In this document: one piece after another, positions 54,747-64,000 of the stretch
Position numbering within the stretch: the stretch's first letter is position 1
Layout: each line of letters begins with the position of its first letter
NCBI GenBank assembly: GCA_002224055.1
Contig: AZLU01000167.1
Location: 1 to 64,000, forward strand
Reading direction: 5' to 3'
DNA from: Pezizomycotina sp. ARF18
Taxonomy: Eukaryota > Ascomycota
DNA length: 64,000 nucleotides
Program-made: the position numbers and the translations under genes
The notes under the pieces: generated by a model
What the model was told of the DNA's origin: nothing
The model's database searches: none
Seen by the model: the letters and a program-made list of their open reading frames with translations, nothing else

Positions 54747-55253
54747 TTAGTTTATAGGATCCCAGAGCAGGCAGCCTCTGTTGCTTATCCTCGCTCTCAT
54801 ACCGCCAGGTCCACCCATCAAACTTCTTGTCAGAGTAGTTTTCCGGTTGGCGCGCTCCGGAGCCATCGAAAAGCCGCGTTTCCTGTCGTGGTACGGCTTC
54901 CATTGCCCAGCAAAACGTCTGATGTTATTAATACTCATAGGTCCTTCCCCACTCTCCTCGCCCGCCTTCTGAGTAGCCTTTCCAGTGTCAAAATTTTCCA
55001 CTGTTGCGGGCACAGCTTCGAGTTGAAACGTATTATGATCGGGAAATACTTCTGGCAGTAAGTGCAGGTGCAGGCATCGTACATGTCCTGCATGTTTCGC
55101 GAGCGATGGAATCGGCCAAGGTACTCGGCGCCCGTTATGCGGATGAAATCGCAGTCGCAATCTTTCTCTTGAGTGACCCAAGCGCGGCCCAGTTCGCCAT
55201 TCCTGCCACTCACCCTCCGGGCATGCAAAGAAGATGGTATAGTTATTGCACAT
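54747..55253 (-). CDS. small Cys-rich protein with MCNNYT start
   Basis: The minus-strand ATG at 55253 gives MCNNYTIFFACPEGEWQEWR. 'MC..Y.I.F.C' openings are common in short fungal proteins with scattered CxxC-type pairs. The best continuation switches frame in the middle (GRAWVTQEKDCDCDFIRITG, YDACTCTYCQKYFP) and returns to the first frame (TFQLEAVPATVENFDTGKAT, SINNIRRFAGQWKPYHDRKR, LMGGPGGMRARISN), stop 54747. The C-x-C and C-x-C-x2-C groups may bind zinc. About 168 residues; no signal peptide or membrane helix. Two compensating indels would explain the pattern. Function unknown. Confidence 0.5.
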   Translation of the reverse strand: MCNNYTIFFACPEGEWQEWRTGPRLGHSRERLRLRFHPHNGRRVPWPIPSLAKHAGHVRCLHLHLLPEVFPDHNTFQLEAVPATVENFDTGKATQKAGEESGEGPMSINNIRRFAGQWKPYHDRKRGFSMAPERANRKTTLTRSLMGGPGGMRARISNRGCLLWDPIN

Positions 55254-55516
55254 AATGTAGCTCGTGGGTTGTGAAGTGGTGTGACTCTTTTTTGTGCTGG
55301 CTTGGATTCCTAGTTTCTATTCAACTATCAAGTCAGCTCTTCCAGGGCTTTCTTGACGTATGTGTTGAATAAAATGGGTAGAAGGAAGCTTAGTCTAAGA
55401 AATCAATTGGGTATAAATAATGATGACGCAGTATTAATATCAGGTAGTAACAGTACTCAAGCCTGCGAGAGATACCCGCAGAACTTCAAGTTCTCCGTTC
55501 GCCGTAAGGACGTGAG

Positions 55517-55925
55517 TTAGACATGAGCTCGAGGACGACTTCTTTCACGACATTGTACTTTCGGGTAGGTGAAGTAAAACCACAATTGGGAAGCAGTAGT
55601 AATGTGAATTATGGGGCTGGTCGGAAGAGTATGGACGAAAGCCGATCTGATATCACAATGAAAACACACTTTGCAATGAGACACAAACGCAATAATGGCG
55701 TTGATTTCTTCAAGGAGATGATTATACACACGCAACTGATAAGTTCATCAAAGGATCCTTGCTAATGACCTTGAACTCGCTGGTTACTACGATCTGGCTA
55801 TATATCTGTGATGCAACGAGCGTGGCGCTTCTAATGAACTCAGAGATGATGCCGGCATTGCAATACTGGTAAGTTTGTATCCTGAATGCCAGATCATCCG
55901 ATAATGCGAACTGTGAAAGAACCAC
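55517..55925 (-). pseudogene. possible F-box-like C-terminal fragment
   Basis: Two minus frames read FALSDDLAFRIQTYQYCNAG, ATLVASQIYSQIVVTSEFKV and HLLEEINAIIAFVSHCKVCF followed by HCDIRSAF. The strand-turn pattern 'L...I..I..FV..C....HCDI' is similar to 'L.TLKTLCRL....IDVHV' in the family. No F-box or signature is visible nearby. Confidence 0.25.
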
Positions 55926-56343
55926 AACCTGTGGAGCCTATTCAAAGTACGGAGCTTAAATTCCAGCCGGAACTACGAGGCAGGATCCATTTCTTAATGA
56001 ATTCGGGTAGTAGAATGATACATCCGAGTCGTAAATGTTGAGCTAGGTGGATACTCTCAGAATGATATCATAAACAAATCGCCCATGAAATGGCTTTTAT
56101 ACATGTTTTTGATCAAATTCTCTCCAAGAAAAAACGCCTTGTAAAAATCATCGCTTTGAAGACCGCAATGGAATAAAAATAAAAGAAACGAGGTTAAAAA
56201 AATGAGATATCGTTTTTACACACGACGCCAATTATCATCGGCTTGTTCAAACTTTGACACCCTGTTATATCTCCCGTGAGCTTATGGCGGACATCGATTC
56301 CTCCGGGTGATCCTCCACCGCAATCGCACCTTCCTCCTTGCTC

Positions 56344-57395
56344 TCACTGTGCTCGCGATCGCTGTGCTGATCCGTGATGATAAATATCGACTGAAATTCG
56401 AAAGTTATCGACGTGGTGCCGGGTCAACGGTCTTCGAGGTTTGAATAGCGTGATTTCGCGTACGCCGCTGCCGTGACTGTCCAGCGCCAACCTGTTTAGC
56501 AGCGCTGCAGTATCTAGAGCTGATTCGTGCTCACTATGACGAGCGCGATTGCTATCTGCGGCACCAGAGCATGACGTTCGAGAACTTCTGAGCGGGTAAA
56601 CCCTGCTGTATGACACGGAACTATTTAATAAGATGTTGATGAAGGCGCAAGCGATGCTGAGGAAACCGAAACCAAAGAGAACTCGGCTTCCAGCTTTTTC
56701 CTAAGCCGGGGAAGGATCAGTTTGTTGATGACGAGGGGGATTATATAGACCAGCAAGTCGTGAGGAAGTTGGTAAGGCGATGAAGTAATCGAAACCAGGC
56801 GCCAAACGGCACTGGCGAATATACCGGGCGCTGGATTGTCGGATAGCGATACCATCTCCCATACTAACTTCACCGGCCCTCCGCCGTCGACGAAGCACCT
56901 TATGAAGATGAAAAGAAGGAAGAGAGGGTATCCGCAGATCACGGGGGTAAAAGACAGGGTGTTCAGCCACCACATCTTTGGAAGGTACGGCTTGGGGCTG
57001 ATCTCGTACATTAGTAGAAGGCCAGGAGGAGCATTTTGATAAAACATAGCGTGCCAGGTAGGTCATGAAGCCGAAGAAATGAAGCTGCACGATCGGATAA
57101 CGTTAGTCAACTAATGCATATTGTTTCTCTTTTTGTATTTTATGTTCCTAGGGGTACCTTAGCAGGATCAATGTCCTGCCCTGCCAATATAATACTCAGA
57201 ACGGCGAGCGACAATGCTGAAGAATACCATTGATACAGTGAAAGTGGTCCAGCTAAGGAAAACCAGCAGCTCAAACACCATCATACAGTTCCATCTGCTA
57301 TGTCTTATCACGTAGAGAAGCACGAAAAATCGTACGAAAACGAACGGCGTCGGTATAAGCCAGACCAGCTAGATCAACGCCTACATGTAACCCAT
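56344..57395 (-). pseudogene. second fungal rhodopsin-like membrane protein, broken
   Basis: The minus-strand ATG at 57395 reads MGYM, TAG, ALI, TAG, then LVWLIPTPFVFVRFFVLLYV (helix 1) and MVFELLVFLSWTTFTVSMVF (helix 2). Both TAGs sit where Gln would suit and are CAG-to-TAG changes. After a probable intron, FFGFMTYLARYVFIKMLLLA (helix 3), WWLNTLSFTPVICGYPLFLL (helix 4) and LPHDLLVYIIPLVINKLILP (later helix) follow across two frames, then a polar tail to 56344. Helix order recalls the gene at 42244-43480 and the fungal rhodopsin-fold family. At least four interruptions. Confidence 0.55.
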
Positions 57396-57960
57396 AGCCC
57401 CGAATTAGCGGCGACTTGTCTTCTGGAGGATACGAAATGAGGGATCGTTGGCATCGGCCTTGCGACGCGCTTACCCGAAAGCTTCGCCCCACGAATCAGG
57501 GGTTTAAGCCGCCAGGGATAGTCATCCTCGAGGCCGGGAGGGGCGCCCCTGCGGCTAGACTCGAGGGCCGAAGGAGGAACTACGGTTCCCGGTATGGATC
57601 CCTTAAACTGAATAGTTCATTTGAGTCTTTGCTGGTAAGAAACAGTAACAGGTTTTTAAATCTCGGAAGAGGTTTAGGAAAAGCAGTGGATCATGTCAGT
57701 TTATATACCGACCCGCAGAATGAAGGGGGTTGTTTGGGGGGCAAGGGCAAACCATTGCGAAGAGGATCACGGTAAATCCGGAGCTAACTACTTTGGAACC
57801 TTTGGCCTCGCGTCGTCTGTGGAATGTAGTAATTGGTCAAAAGTGTCTTCACGATACCTAAGGGATGAAGTTTTTCCCCACTTGCACAAATGTCTCTAGC
57901 ATCTACTGAATAAGAGATAGATGAGACTCTACGCTAACTCTCACTGACCAGTAAACGAAG
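57396..57960. other. no convincing gene
   Basis: A 119-codon plus frame at 57416-57775 is Arg/Gly-rich and antisense-like. Nothing recognised. Confidence 0.25.
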
Positions 57961-57968
57961 AGGGCTCA

Positions 57969-58301
57969 GTGGACCTGAAGAAGGTTCGGCATTTTAGTAT
58001 TTTCCGCCAGCGCGGGCCTATATTTGCGAGCCTGTTCTTCTCCGCCATCCGTCATGAGTATCAATGGTCAATGTTTAAGCTCCACGCTGGGCAACTGGAT
58101 ATCATCAATTTCGACGGAGAGTTTGCTCCGATTGCTGACGAGGATCAGGAACATTTCGTGACCAATCCGGTCAAGTTGTTTATATTTACACCCACCCTCT
58201 GTACAATACACCGCTCTCCGAAGACCTTAACATATGGTTCACCGAGAAAGAGGAGGCAAACAATCTCAAGGGCTTATGAAGTTTGCTCTTATTGTTTTTG
58301 A
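57969..58301 (+). pseudogene. possible F-box-like fragment
   Basis: MDLKKVRHFSIFRQRGPIFA followed by SLFFSAIRHEYQWSMFKL can be laid against 'DLKSLRLVSK.F...ASPLLFR.I' of the family second helix. IINFDGEFAPIADEDQEHFV and KLFIFTPTLC follow. No first F-box helix or CxxHG signature was found upstream. Tentative. Confidence 0.3.
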
Positions 58302-58449
58302 TTCCCTCCAGCACCAACATACTTGAGCTGGCTTCTGCGCCTCATTGAAGAGTGATGAGGGCTGGCTAATGAGGCTGTTCCACATCAAAGTCAGCCTTAC
58401 GATGAGCCATCGCCACCTCACCGAATTAAGTATGACCAGCGTTCTAAAT

Positions 58450-59670
58450 TCAGCTCGTGCATGGAATTTCGAGATCCACTATACCGGGCTCTAATGGCTG
58501 TTTTTTACCAACACGTCTGCTGAGATTGAGCAAGATGCTGGCTTGGGGAATATAGCGTGAGGCTCTGGCGTGAGCTTTTACCGTGTTTTTACTTCGATTC
58601 TTCAGAGTCAGAACCGATAGCCTGAGAGTGGTCTCCTGGATAAAACCTCCAGTATAGCTTTCAATGTACTTCCTCGTATCCGGATCAGCAAAACAATCGA
58701 CCCAATATTTGTGCCTTGGCCCAAGAGACAGATCCATCCACATTCTGCTAGGTTCGAGTCGGTTTCCAGTTCCTGTTTAACGAGGTCAAAGTCTGAGATA
58801 CCGAAGGCCGGGATCGTTCTACAAGGTTCCTTAGGTCAGACTTGAAGCGATCACTGCTATCTTTACTAGTCAAGTCCCTAAGTAGAAAAAGACTTCTTAA
58901 GTTTGACAAGGACTCAAGGTAGGTAGACACCTCGATATCGGCTTCTTCTTTCGTCTCCCATATTACGAAGAAATGGAGATCGATCTTCATGGAGAGCATA
59001 ACTTGCAAACGGCTTGATTGAAGATATTGATCTCCGCCACCGAGGATTTAGTCATGTATCTTGTGAGAAGACACAGACTTCGGACAGGTTAGGGATCATG
59101 CCTAACACGTTTGGCAGAGTTTCTTCCGAAAACTTCGTTAGGTATTCACCGCCGTTGGAGCCCTACTGGATTTAGCGATCGCACTAGCTACCATCCGCAT
59201 TGGGGAGCAAAAGGGCGATAGTAACTACCCATTCGGATCTGAAATATATCCCAACCTCACGCGCGTGCGTCAGAGGAGCCGGCGTCGGCGAAGACTCCAG
59301 CAAACTTGTGAGAGGATCTGATACGAGTCTGAAACCCTCTCAGCCCATTTTGGTGGTGGATTGAAATTGTAGTTAAAAATAGCGAACAGTTTGGGATCGA
59401 GGAGGTCTCTGAATACACGGCATACTCTCCGGAGCGTGAAGAGTTGGTATGCGTCGTCTAGCTGGATCTTTTGCGCCATGAGAAATATATATCAGATGTA
59501 GCCTTCCTACTATCAAAGCTAAGGGTAGGATTTATGCACAAATCGCTATACAAGCTTACTTTGTCGAAGACGTCCAAGAGAAGTTCTACGGGAAGCATTA
59601 GAAGCATAGTACTCGTGCGGTCGCTATTGGATATCAAGGAACGTGTCACTTCCATCTCCGAGTCGGCCAC
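58450..59670 (-). pseudogene. F-box-like family member 11, conserved intron
   Basis: The ATG at 59670 gives MADSEMEVTRSLISNSDRTS, then MLLMLPVELLLDVFDK, an excellent F-box helix ending at GTAAGC. The intron (59468-59559, 92 nt) ends GCAAAAG, and exon 2 continues IQLDDAYQLFTLRRVCRVFR, DLLDPKLFAIFNYNFN. The middle is decayed (59270-59010). The C-terminal half is partly recovered: DLHFFVIWETKEEADIEVST, LESLSNLRSLFLLRDLTSKD, DLRNLVERSRPSVSQ, the last equal to 'NLAKLVERSPK' of member 4. Further left KYIESYTGGFIQETTLRLSV may be part of the neighbouring sequence. Three or more breaks. Confidence 0.6.
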
Positions 59671-60069
59671 GCTCAGTGGCAGCTGTAGCCGCCTTGCGAA
59701 TGCGGTTTCTCCATGGATTCAAGAGATAATGATAATTGGAGAGCCCAATTGTCCCTGCTTAGAAAGGTAGTCTCGGATAGTTTTATAGTTCGATACTAGA
59801 GCTAGAGATTGAGAAAATGTTTCTGGGGCGGGCACATCATGCTTAAATCTACTTCCAAAGGAATGGTTCAGCTCAGCCGCAGGAGGCTCTCCCCACTTGA
59901 CCTCAACCAGTTCTACTAGTCCCAAGGCTTTTCGAGCTCAGAATCCTTGCAGGTGGGTCTGAAAATTTAAATCAAGAATGATAGGTCAATCCTGACGATA
60001 GCTGAACTTGGCCATAGCGATAATCGAATCTTGTTCTTTCGGACGAATTTTGATTTACAAGCACCAAGC
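59671..60069. other. intergenic between two F-box-like copies
   Basis: Nothing supportable. Both flanking genes run leftwards, so this holds the promoter of member 11. Confidence 0.3.
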
Positions 60070-61195
60070 TTAGATCACCTCAAAATAAGGATAATACACA
60101 AACCCATTCTCTTGTCGAGGACCTAGAAAGCAACAATATGCATGCGAGCCCGTCCGGCAACCTTCGCTACGAACAATCTCGTCTCTAGCGTTTTTTTCGA
60201 ATGCCGTCAGTGCTGGCGATCGTTCCAGTAATGCTTGCATGTTCGCCTCGAAAACAGGGCCCAGCCAATTGTTCGATTTAGTCTCGACTAAGATCCCGAT
60301 CGATGTCACGCCGAATATGCTCCTTAAGTAAGTTTCTACCATCTCCGCAGACCGCTTGTCATCCCAGTCACGGCTGAGGTCGATGGTAAGACGCAGCGAA
60401 ATTTTGAGTTTGGCCGCGCAGAGGTCGCAGAACATCGACATAAACCGCGCGCTCGACTCGAGGCCATTCTCAGCACGATGGGCATGTCGCATTCACGAAG
60501 AGTCGCACTGTTTCCAACTTGGCATGGCGCGAAGTAACTCTGGCAAGACGTGTTCACCAAACCTCACGAGGCACTCGCCGTAGTTTGGGTATGTTAAATT
60601 GAAGTATTTTGTCCTATCCAGTGCCAAAATAGCTCGAGTGAAAACTCGCGGGCGTGTGCTAGCTCCGCTGGCAAAGGGCCGCGGCTGCGCAACAGGATGC
60701 CGAGAGGAGCTGTCACGACGTCGATTTCGTCCGCTCCCCACCCGAGGGTTCTCGCTTTGTATACGTTGCTGCGGAAGTAATCGCAATCGGGTAATCGCAT
60801 GTGTTCGTGATCGTCGGGATGAGGGGTGTAGCAAAGACTCCTGGAGCCGTCGAAGTAGCCGTGCGATTTGCAACGCCAAACGTAGGGTAGATTACTGAGC
60901 TGCTCAGGTCCTTTTTTCGGCCAGGGAAGATGGAAGTCGTATTTGAATACCCTGAATAAAATAGGATCAACTGCATTTTGAAAGCGGCGATTCGCTCGTC
61001 GGAGAGTGAAAGGATCACCGCGGTCGAGCTGCGCGTGGAAAAGTTAGTCCTAGTTCAACTGTAGCATCACTACACAAAATTGCGCCGGGGCCCCCAGAGA
61101 ATTGATTCCAGATTCCAGCTTACTAGTTCAATGACATCCAGGACAATTTCCGATGGAAGCTGGCCGAGGAGACTAAATTGAGCGTCGTCTCTCAT
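60070..61195 (-). CDS. F-box-like family member 12, best-preserved full copy
   Basis: Exon 1: ATG at 61195, MRDDAQFSLLGQLPSEIVLD then VIEL. Intron 61029-61123 (GTAAGC, branch GGACTAAC, acceptor GCGCAG, 95 nt) at the family position. Exon 2 stays in one frame for about 145 codons: LDRGDPFTLRRANRRFQNAV, DPILFRVFKYDFHLPWPKKG, signature RCKSHGYFDGSRSLCYTPHP, then LGWGADEIDVVTAPLGILLR. The frame steps near 60595 to TKYFNLTYPNYGECLVRFGE and HVLPELLRAMPSWKQ, and again near 60490 to KISLRLTIDLSRDWDDKRSA, YLRSIFGVTSIGILVETKSN and ANMQALLERSPALTAFEKNA (stop 60070). All family landmarks are present with only two frame steps, so this copy may be functional if those are errors. Confidence 0.65.
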
Positions 61196-61600
61196 CGACC
61201 GCTGGCCTTAGGCTTTCAGTCATGTTTTCCTTAATAGTGTCTTTTGTAAGGGACGGTGAAGAAGAGGTATTGTCCATGTCCATCATCATGGGATTCAATA
61301 AGCGCTGAGCCGGAGTATAGTGGATTCAAAGGAGCTGTGATACTTCGGTTTTAAAGATAACCGGGACCGCGTTCAAGGGTTTATAATTCCATGGAACGAG
61401 GCATGGGGCTGAGTGGGAGTAAATTTTTTGGGCCACGTAAGGGTTTATGCGCGAATCTCACGCAATGACATGCCGCTTCGAGAGCACCCCCGGGCTTTCG
61501 GCCTTAGTCTCTCCTATATGAGTTATCTATGCGATTTTAGACAAATTAAGAAGCTAAATACACTACCGGTGTCCATTTACAAATTCTCGATCACAAGATA
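61196..61600. other. intergenic, promoter side of member 12
   Basis: A short minus frame from 61293 (MDMDNTSSSPSLTKDTIKEN) might be an N-terminal extension of member 12 one frame step away. Otherwise empty. Confidence 0.25.
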
Positions 61601-62250
61601 CTCCACCTTCTCGATCTTCTTCCTGGCGTATTTGTCATTCCTCGCGGCCTTCTTTCAAGATTCTGATCGAGTTTAAGCCTCTCCGCCTCGGCCTCGGCTA
61701 ACTTCTCTTCTCGCTTGCGTAGATCTCCTGCTCTTTATCGGGACATTTGGCGAGATACTCTTCCGTCTCGGTATCGATCTTGGCTACCCCCTTCCCCAAT
61801 TTCCGTTTCTATACTTAGGATGCTAGGATCGTCGGAGCTGTTGCCGACGAGGTATTTCGCTAGATTGGCGTATCCGCCGTTGTCTTTGTTCTGTAGCTCT
61901 ACCAGTTTCTGATGCTTCTTGGCGTGGTTTGTCCTTCTTGCGTTTATTTGTTTCGCGTTGAGCTTGTCGAAGAGTTGTTTCGGAAATACTGGCTTCGGGA
62001 CATCTGCGCTCAACTCCGAAATGAAAGGCGCGAGGGCAGCCATGCGACGGTCGCGAAGGCTGATTCCATTTGTACTTGCCGTGTCGACTGGAGCGAGCGG
62101 ATCTCGATCGGATGGGAAGTTGATGATTGACGACAGATGCTTGTCTGTTACTATAGATGCTTTTAGGCCGCGAGGAGCGAAGTAATTCTTGTTAACTTTC
62201 TCAAAGAACTTCCGTCGTCTGTAGCGCGACACAACCTCCGAGCTTGCCAT
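61600..62250 (-). CDS. unrecognised basic/helical protein
   Basis: A clean 171-codon minus frame begins at 62250: MASSEVVSRYRRRKFFEKVN, KNYFAPRGLKASIVTDKHLS, then FPKQLFDKLNAKQINARRTN, KKHQKLVELQNKDNGGYANL, AKYLVGNSSDDPSILSIETE. Near 61745 the frame steps: EYLAKCPDKEQEIYA lies in one frame and KREEKLAEAEAERLKLDQNL, a coiled coil, in another, stopping near 61600. Strongly charged, no signal peptide or membrane helix. The protein quality says real gene with one or two indels. The family is not known to me. The remnant at 62383-62877, same strand and just upstream, could be its N-terminal exon. Confidence 0.5.
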
Positions 62251-62382
62251 TGCAATGACGGAGACGGTATTTGTAACGATCTAAGCTGTAAAGTCGGGTC
62301 TATCTACGGAAAATCCATCTAGTTAGCCACTCGTTTTGAGGTTCTTTTGGTTATATTCCTAGTCACGCTAGGCTCGCTAGAC

Positions 62383-62877
62383 CTATGCAGCGATATTGAT
62401 AACTGCAAGAGGCGGCGACGGGGCTTCAAAGACGGAGAGATTATCGAGGAAGGACCTGAATCCATCGATAGTGGGACTATATGCTCTGAAGAATGGATGT
62501 ACGTTGCGGAATCGGCAGCCGCCTTGCCTATTCGAGGCTACACGACAGGTTTCTAGCGAGAGTATATCGGTCAATATCTTCCGACTTGGAAAGAAATCGA
62601 AATCTGGCAAAGCCTACCTCTAGAGCGACATACGCCTTTGTTTCGCTCGATGGTATCTCCTCCACTGGGATCCACGTCAAGGTTTCTTCTAAGATTTCGT
62701 CCTCTTCTTTTCATCAAGTGTTTCCTGCTCTTCGAGCTCATATCGACAGACTCCTAGTTTAATTCGATAAGCTGAATTTTTGACACCAGGGGACGGAGAC
62801 GTTTCGCGTTCGAGCTCCGATTCAGGCGCCGATTCTTTCAATGACTTGATCGGCGAAATCGAAGATTCGACGCTCAT
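62383..62877 (-). pseudogene. acidic protein remnant, unrecognised
   Basis: From the ATG at 62877: MSVESSISPIKSLKESAPES, ELERETSPSPGVKNSAYRIK, CRYELEEQETLDEKKRTKS, then stops. A later frame reads LPDFDFFPSRKILTDILSLE and HPFFRAYSPTIDGFRSFLDN to 62383. Ser/Glu-rich, probably disordered. Could be the 5' part of the 62250 gene or a separate relic. Confidence 0.3.
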
Positions 62878-62899
62878 ATTGATGCTCTTTAGCTCTTGT

Positions 62900-64000
62900 G
62901 CGCAAATAAAGGCAGTAGTTTTATCTATACTAGTAAATGTCTCTTGACCAAAATCTCCAAGTAGCCCACGTATTCAAGCTCATCCGCGATGGTGGTATCG
63001 TTAGTGGCGGCACCTAGACATTATATAGGAACATTCCCTATATCATGATCGACCGAGTTTAACATTTCAGACAAACGGGCCGAGGGTCATCATTGAAAGT
63101 AGCTGAGGCTTCCTGCGTACCGAAAGCCGAGGTCCGAAGTTCGCTTATGTTTGAGCTGTACCTGCTACGGAGATCGGATCCGCCGCTTCGGATCCGATGT
63201 GAATAAGCACAACCTTCATGAGATCGCCAGGAGCGTCCAACCGCAAGCAAAGAAAAACTTGACATGCAATAAATATTCTTAAAATTTTCAAAAAAATCAA
63301 GAATTGATCAATGATCAATAGCGTCGGATATAGCTTCAAGTTGCGGTGCCTCCAACTCTTCCAGCTATGCGGTAGTAGAAAGCCATCAATTCAATAAATC
63401 GATTAATCATCTCTATGGTTGGTTTCCCAGGCTTAAGCTAGAGTATTTCAATTGCTCGCGAGGCGCGGTCTATCGACTCGGAGCGCAGGCTAATTGCTAT
63501 CGTGTCGTGAACAGCGGAGCAACTGGCCTGCGGGGTTTAGCGCGTTGCGCATGATAAATCAAATACTAAGAAGCATAAAATCCTCCCCGATGAATTATAT
63601 ATCTTGATAATCGATGATCTCCCTATATACTATGCGCCAAGAACGGTCACATCAAGCCAAGACGATTATTGGTCGAGGATGAAACAAAGTCGTAAGCGCG
63701 AGTAACGGCACGACAAAATTTCTGCACCGGGGGGACTAGACCCTATACTGCCTTCTACTTTTCTTTTAACTCGGATCACCAATATGCCCTTAGAATTCGT
63801 CAATATATCGGTTTAGAATCATTCGTTATAGCTATACAAGGTCCAAACCATAGTTTCAAACATTCTTCCTTGTCGCATGTATAGATTGATCATAGATTCT
63901 TCATACCCTGTATACAATACAGTGCTGTTGATAAAAAAAGTGATCAATTGATACTTTTGCTAGAATTCACGAAATTATTGCGTGTTTTGCTAATTCTGAA
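62900..64000. other. no gene seen
   Basis: Short minus frames at 63059-63339 carry no motif. Sequence becomes AT-richer towards 63300 and from 63800. No RNA gene recognised. Confidence 0.3.

Noticed and set aside
57416-57775. 119-codon plus-strand open frame, Arg/Gly-rich
   Set aside because: No domain or signal, and composition looks like antisense of decayed sequence next to the rhodopsin-like relic.
1-64000. CRISPR arrays, rRNA genes, LTR-type or capsid-bearing elements
   Set aside because: No regularly spaced direct repeats, rRNA signatures, long direct terminal repeats, or reverse transcriptase/integrase/capsid motifs were seen on either strand.

Overview
This window looks like accessory, partly decayed nuclear DNA from a filamentous ascomycete (Pezizomycotina). 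The evidence is short GT..AG introns of about 60-95 nt with CTAAC-type branch points, HET-domain genes, fungal rhodopsin-like seven-helix proteins, a cytosolic-type Mn superoxide dismutase, a Txl1-type PITH domain, and very TA-rich stretches that look like repeat-induced point mutation (RIP). I cannot name the species. Most conserved coding stretches are interrupted by a few frame changes or TAG stops. Only a few genes read cleanly, notably the seven-helix membrane protein at 47195-48268.

Layout. 1-3.5 kb: faint coding remnants. 3.5-5.4 kb: an AT-rich block ending in a 0.5-kb foldback element with near-perfect 8-bp flanking repeats. 6.4-7.2 kb: a broken secreted-protein gene. 8.1-9.6 kb: an F-box-like relic. 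9.8-11.3 kb: an unrecognised minus-strand gene. 12.4-15.4 kb: helical and tail-anchored remnants. 16.6-17.3 kb: a broken Mn-SOD gene. 17.9 kb: a small membrane protein with one TAG. 19.3-21.6 kb: a HET-domain gene. 22.1-31.7 kb: five members of one F-box-like family, one of them split by a 1.27-kb pogo/Fot1-like DNA transposon. 31.7-32.0 kb: a lysine-rich remnant. 32.8-35.5 kb: a HET gene continued by the PITH tail of Txl1; a second, inverted PITH tail lies at 37.1 kb. 38.5-39.8 kb: an acidic/proline-rich gene and a small cysteine-rich secreted relic. 40.8-49.1 kb: four more F-box-like members, a rhodopsin-like gene and the intact seven-helix gene. 49.6-51.8 kb: a Gly/Ser/Asn-repeat surface protein. 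53-61.2 kb: further F-box-like members, a small Cys-rich protein and a second rhodopsin-like relic. 61.6-62.9 kb: two unrecognised minus-strand coding remnants.

The dominant theme is a local expansion of an F-box-like family, roughly 11 convincing and several weaker copies on both strands. Copies share an F-box, usually an intron at the same place inside it, a signature C-x2-H-G-x-[YF] ... P-C-[ND]-G (not recognised by me), and a leucine-rich C-terminal half. Together with HET genes, TA-rich RIP-like blocks and transposon scars, this fits a fast-evolving compartment of a 'two-speed' fungal genome. Because nearly every gene carries small indels, sequencing or assembly error must be ruled out before calling them all pseudogenes.
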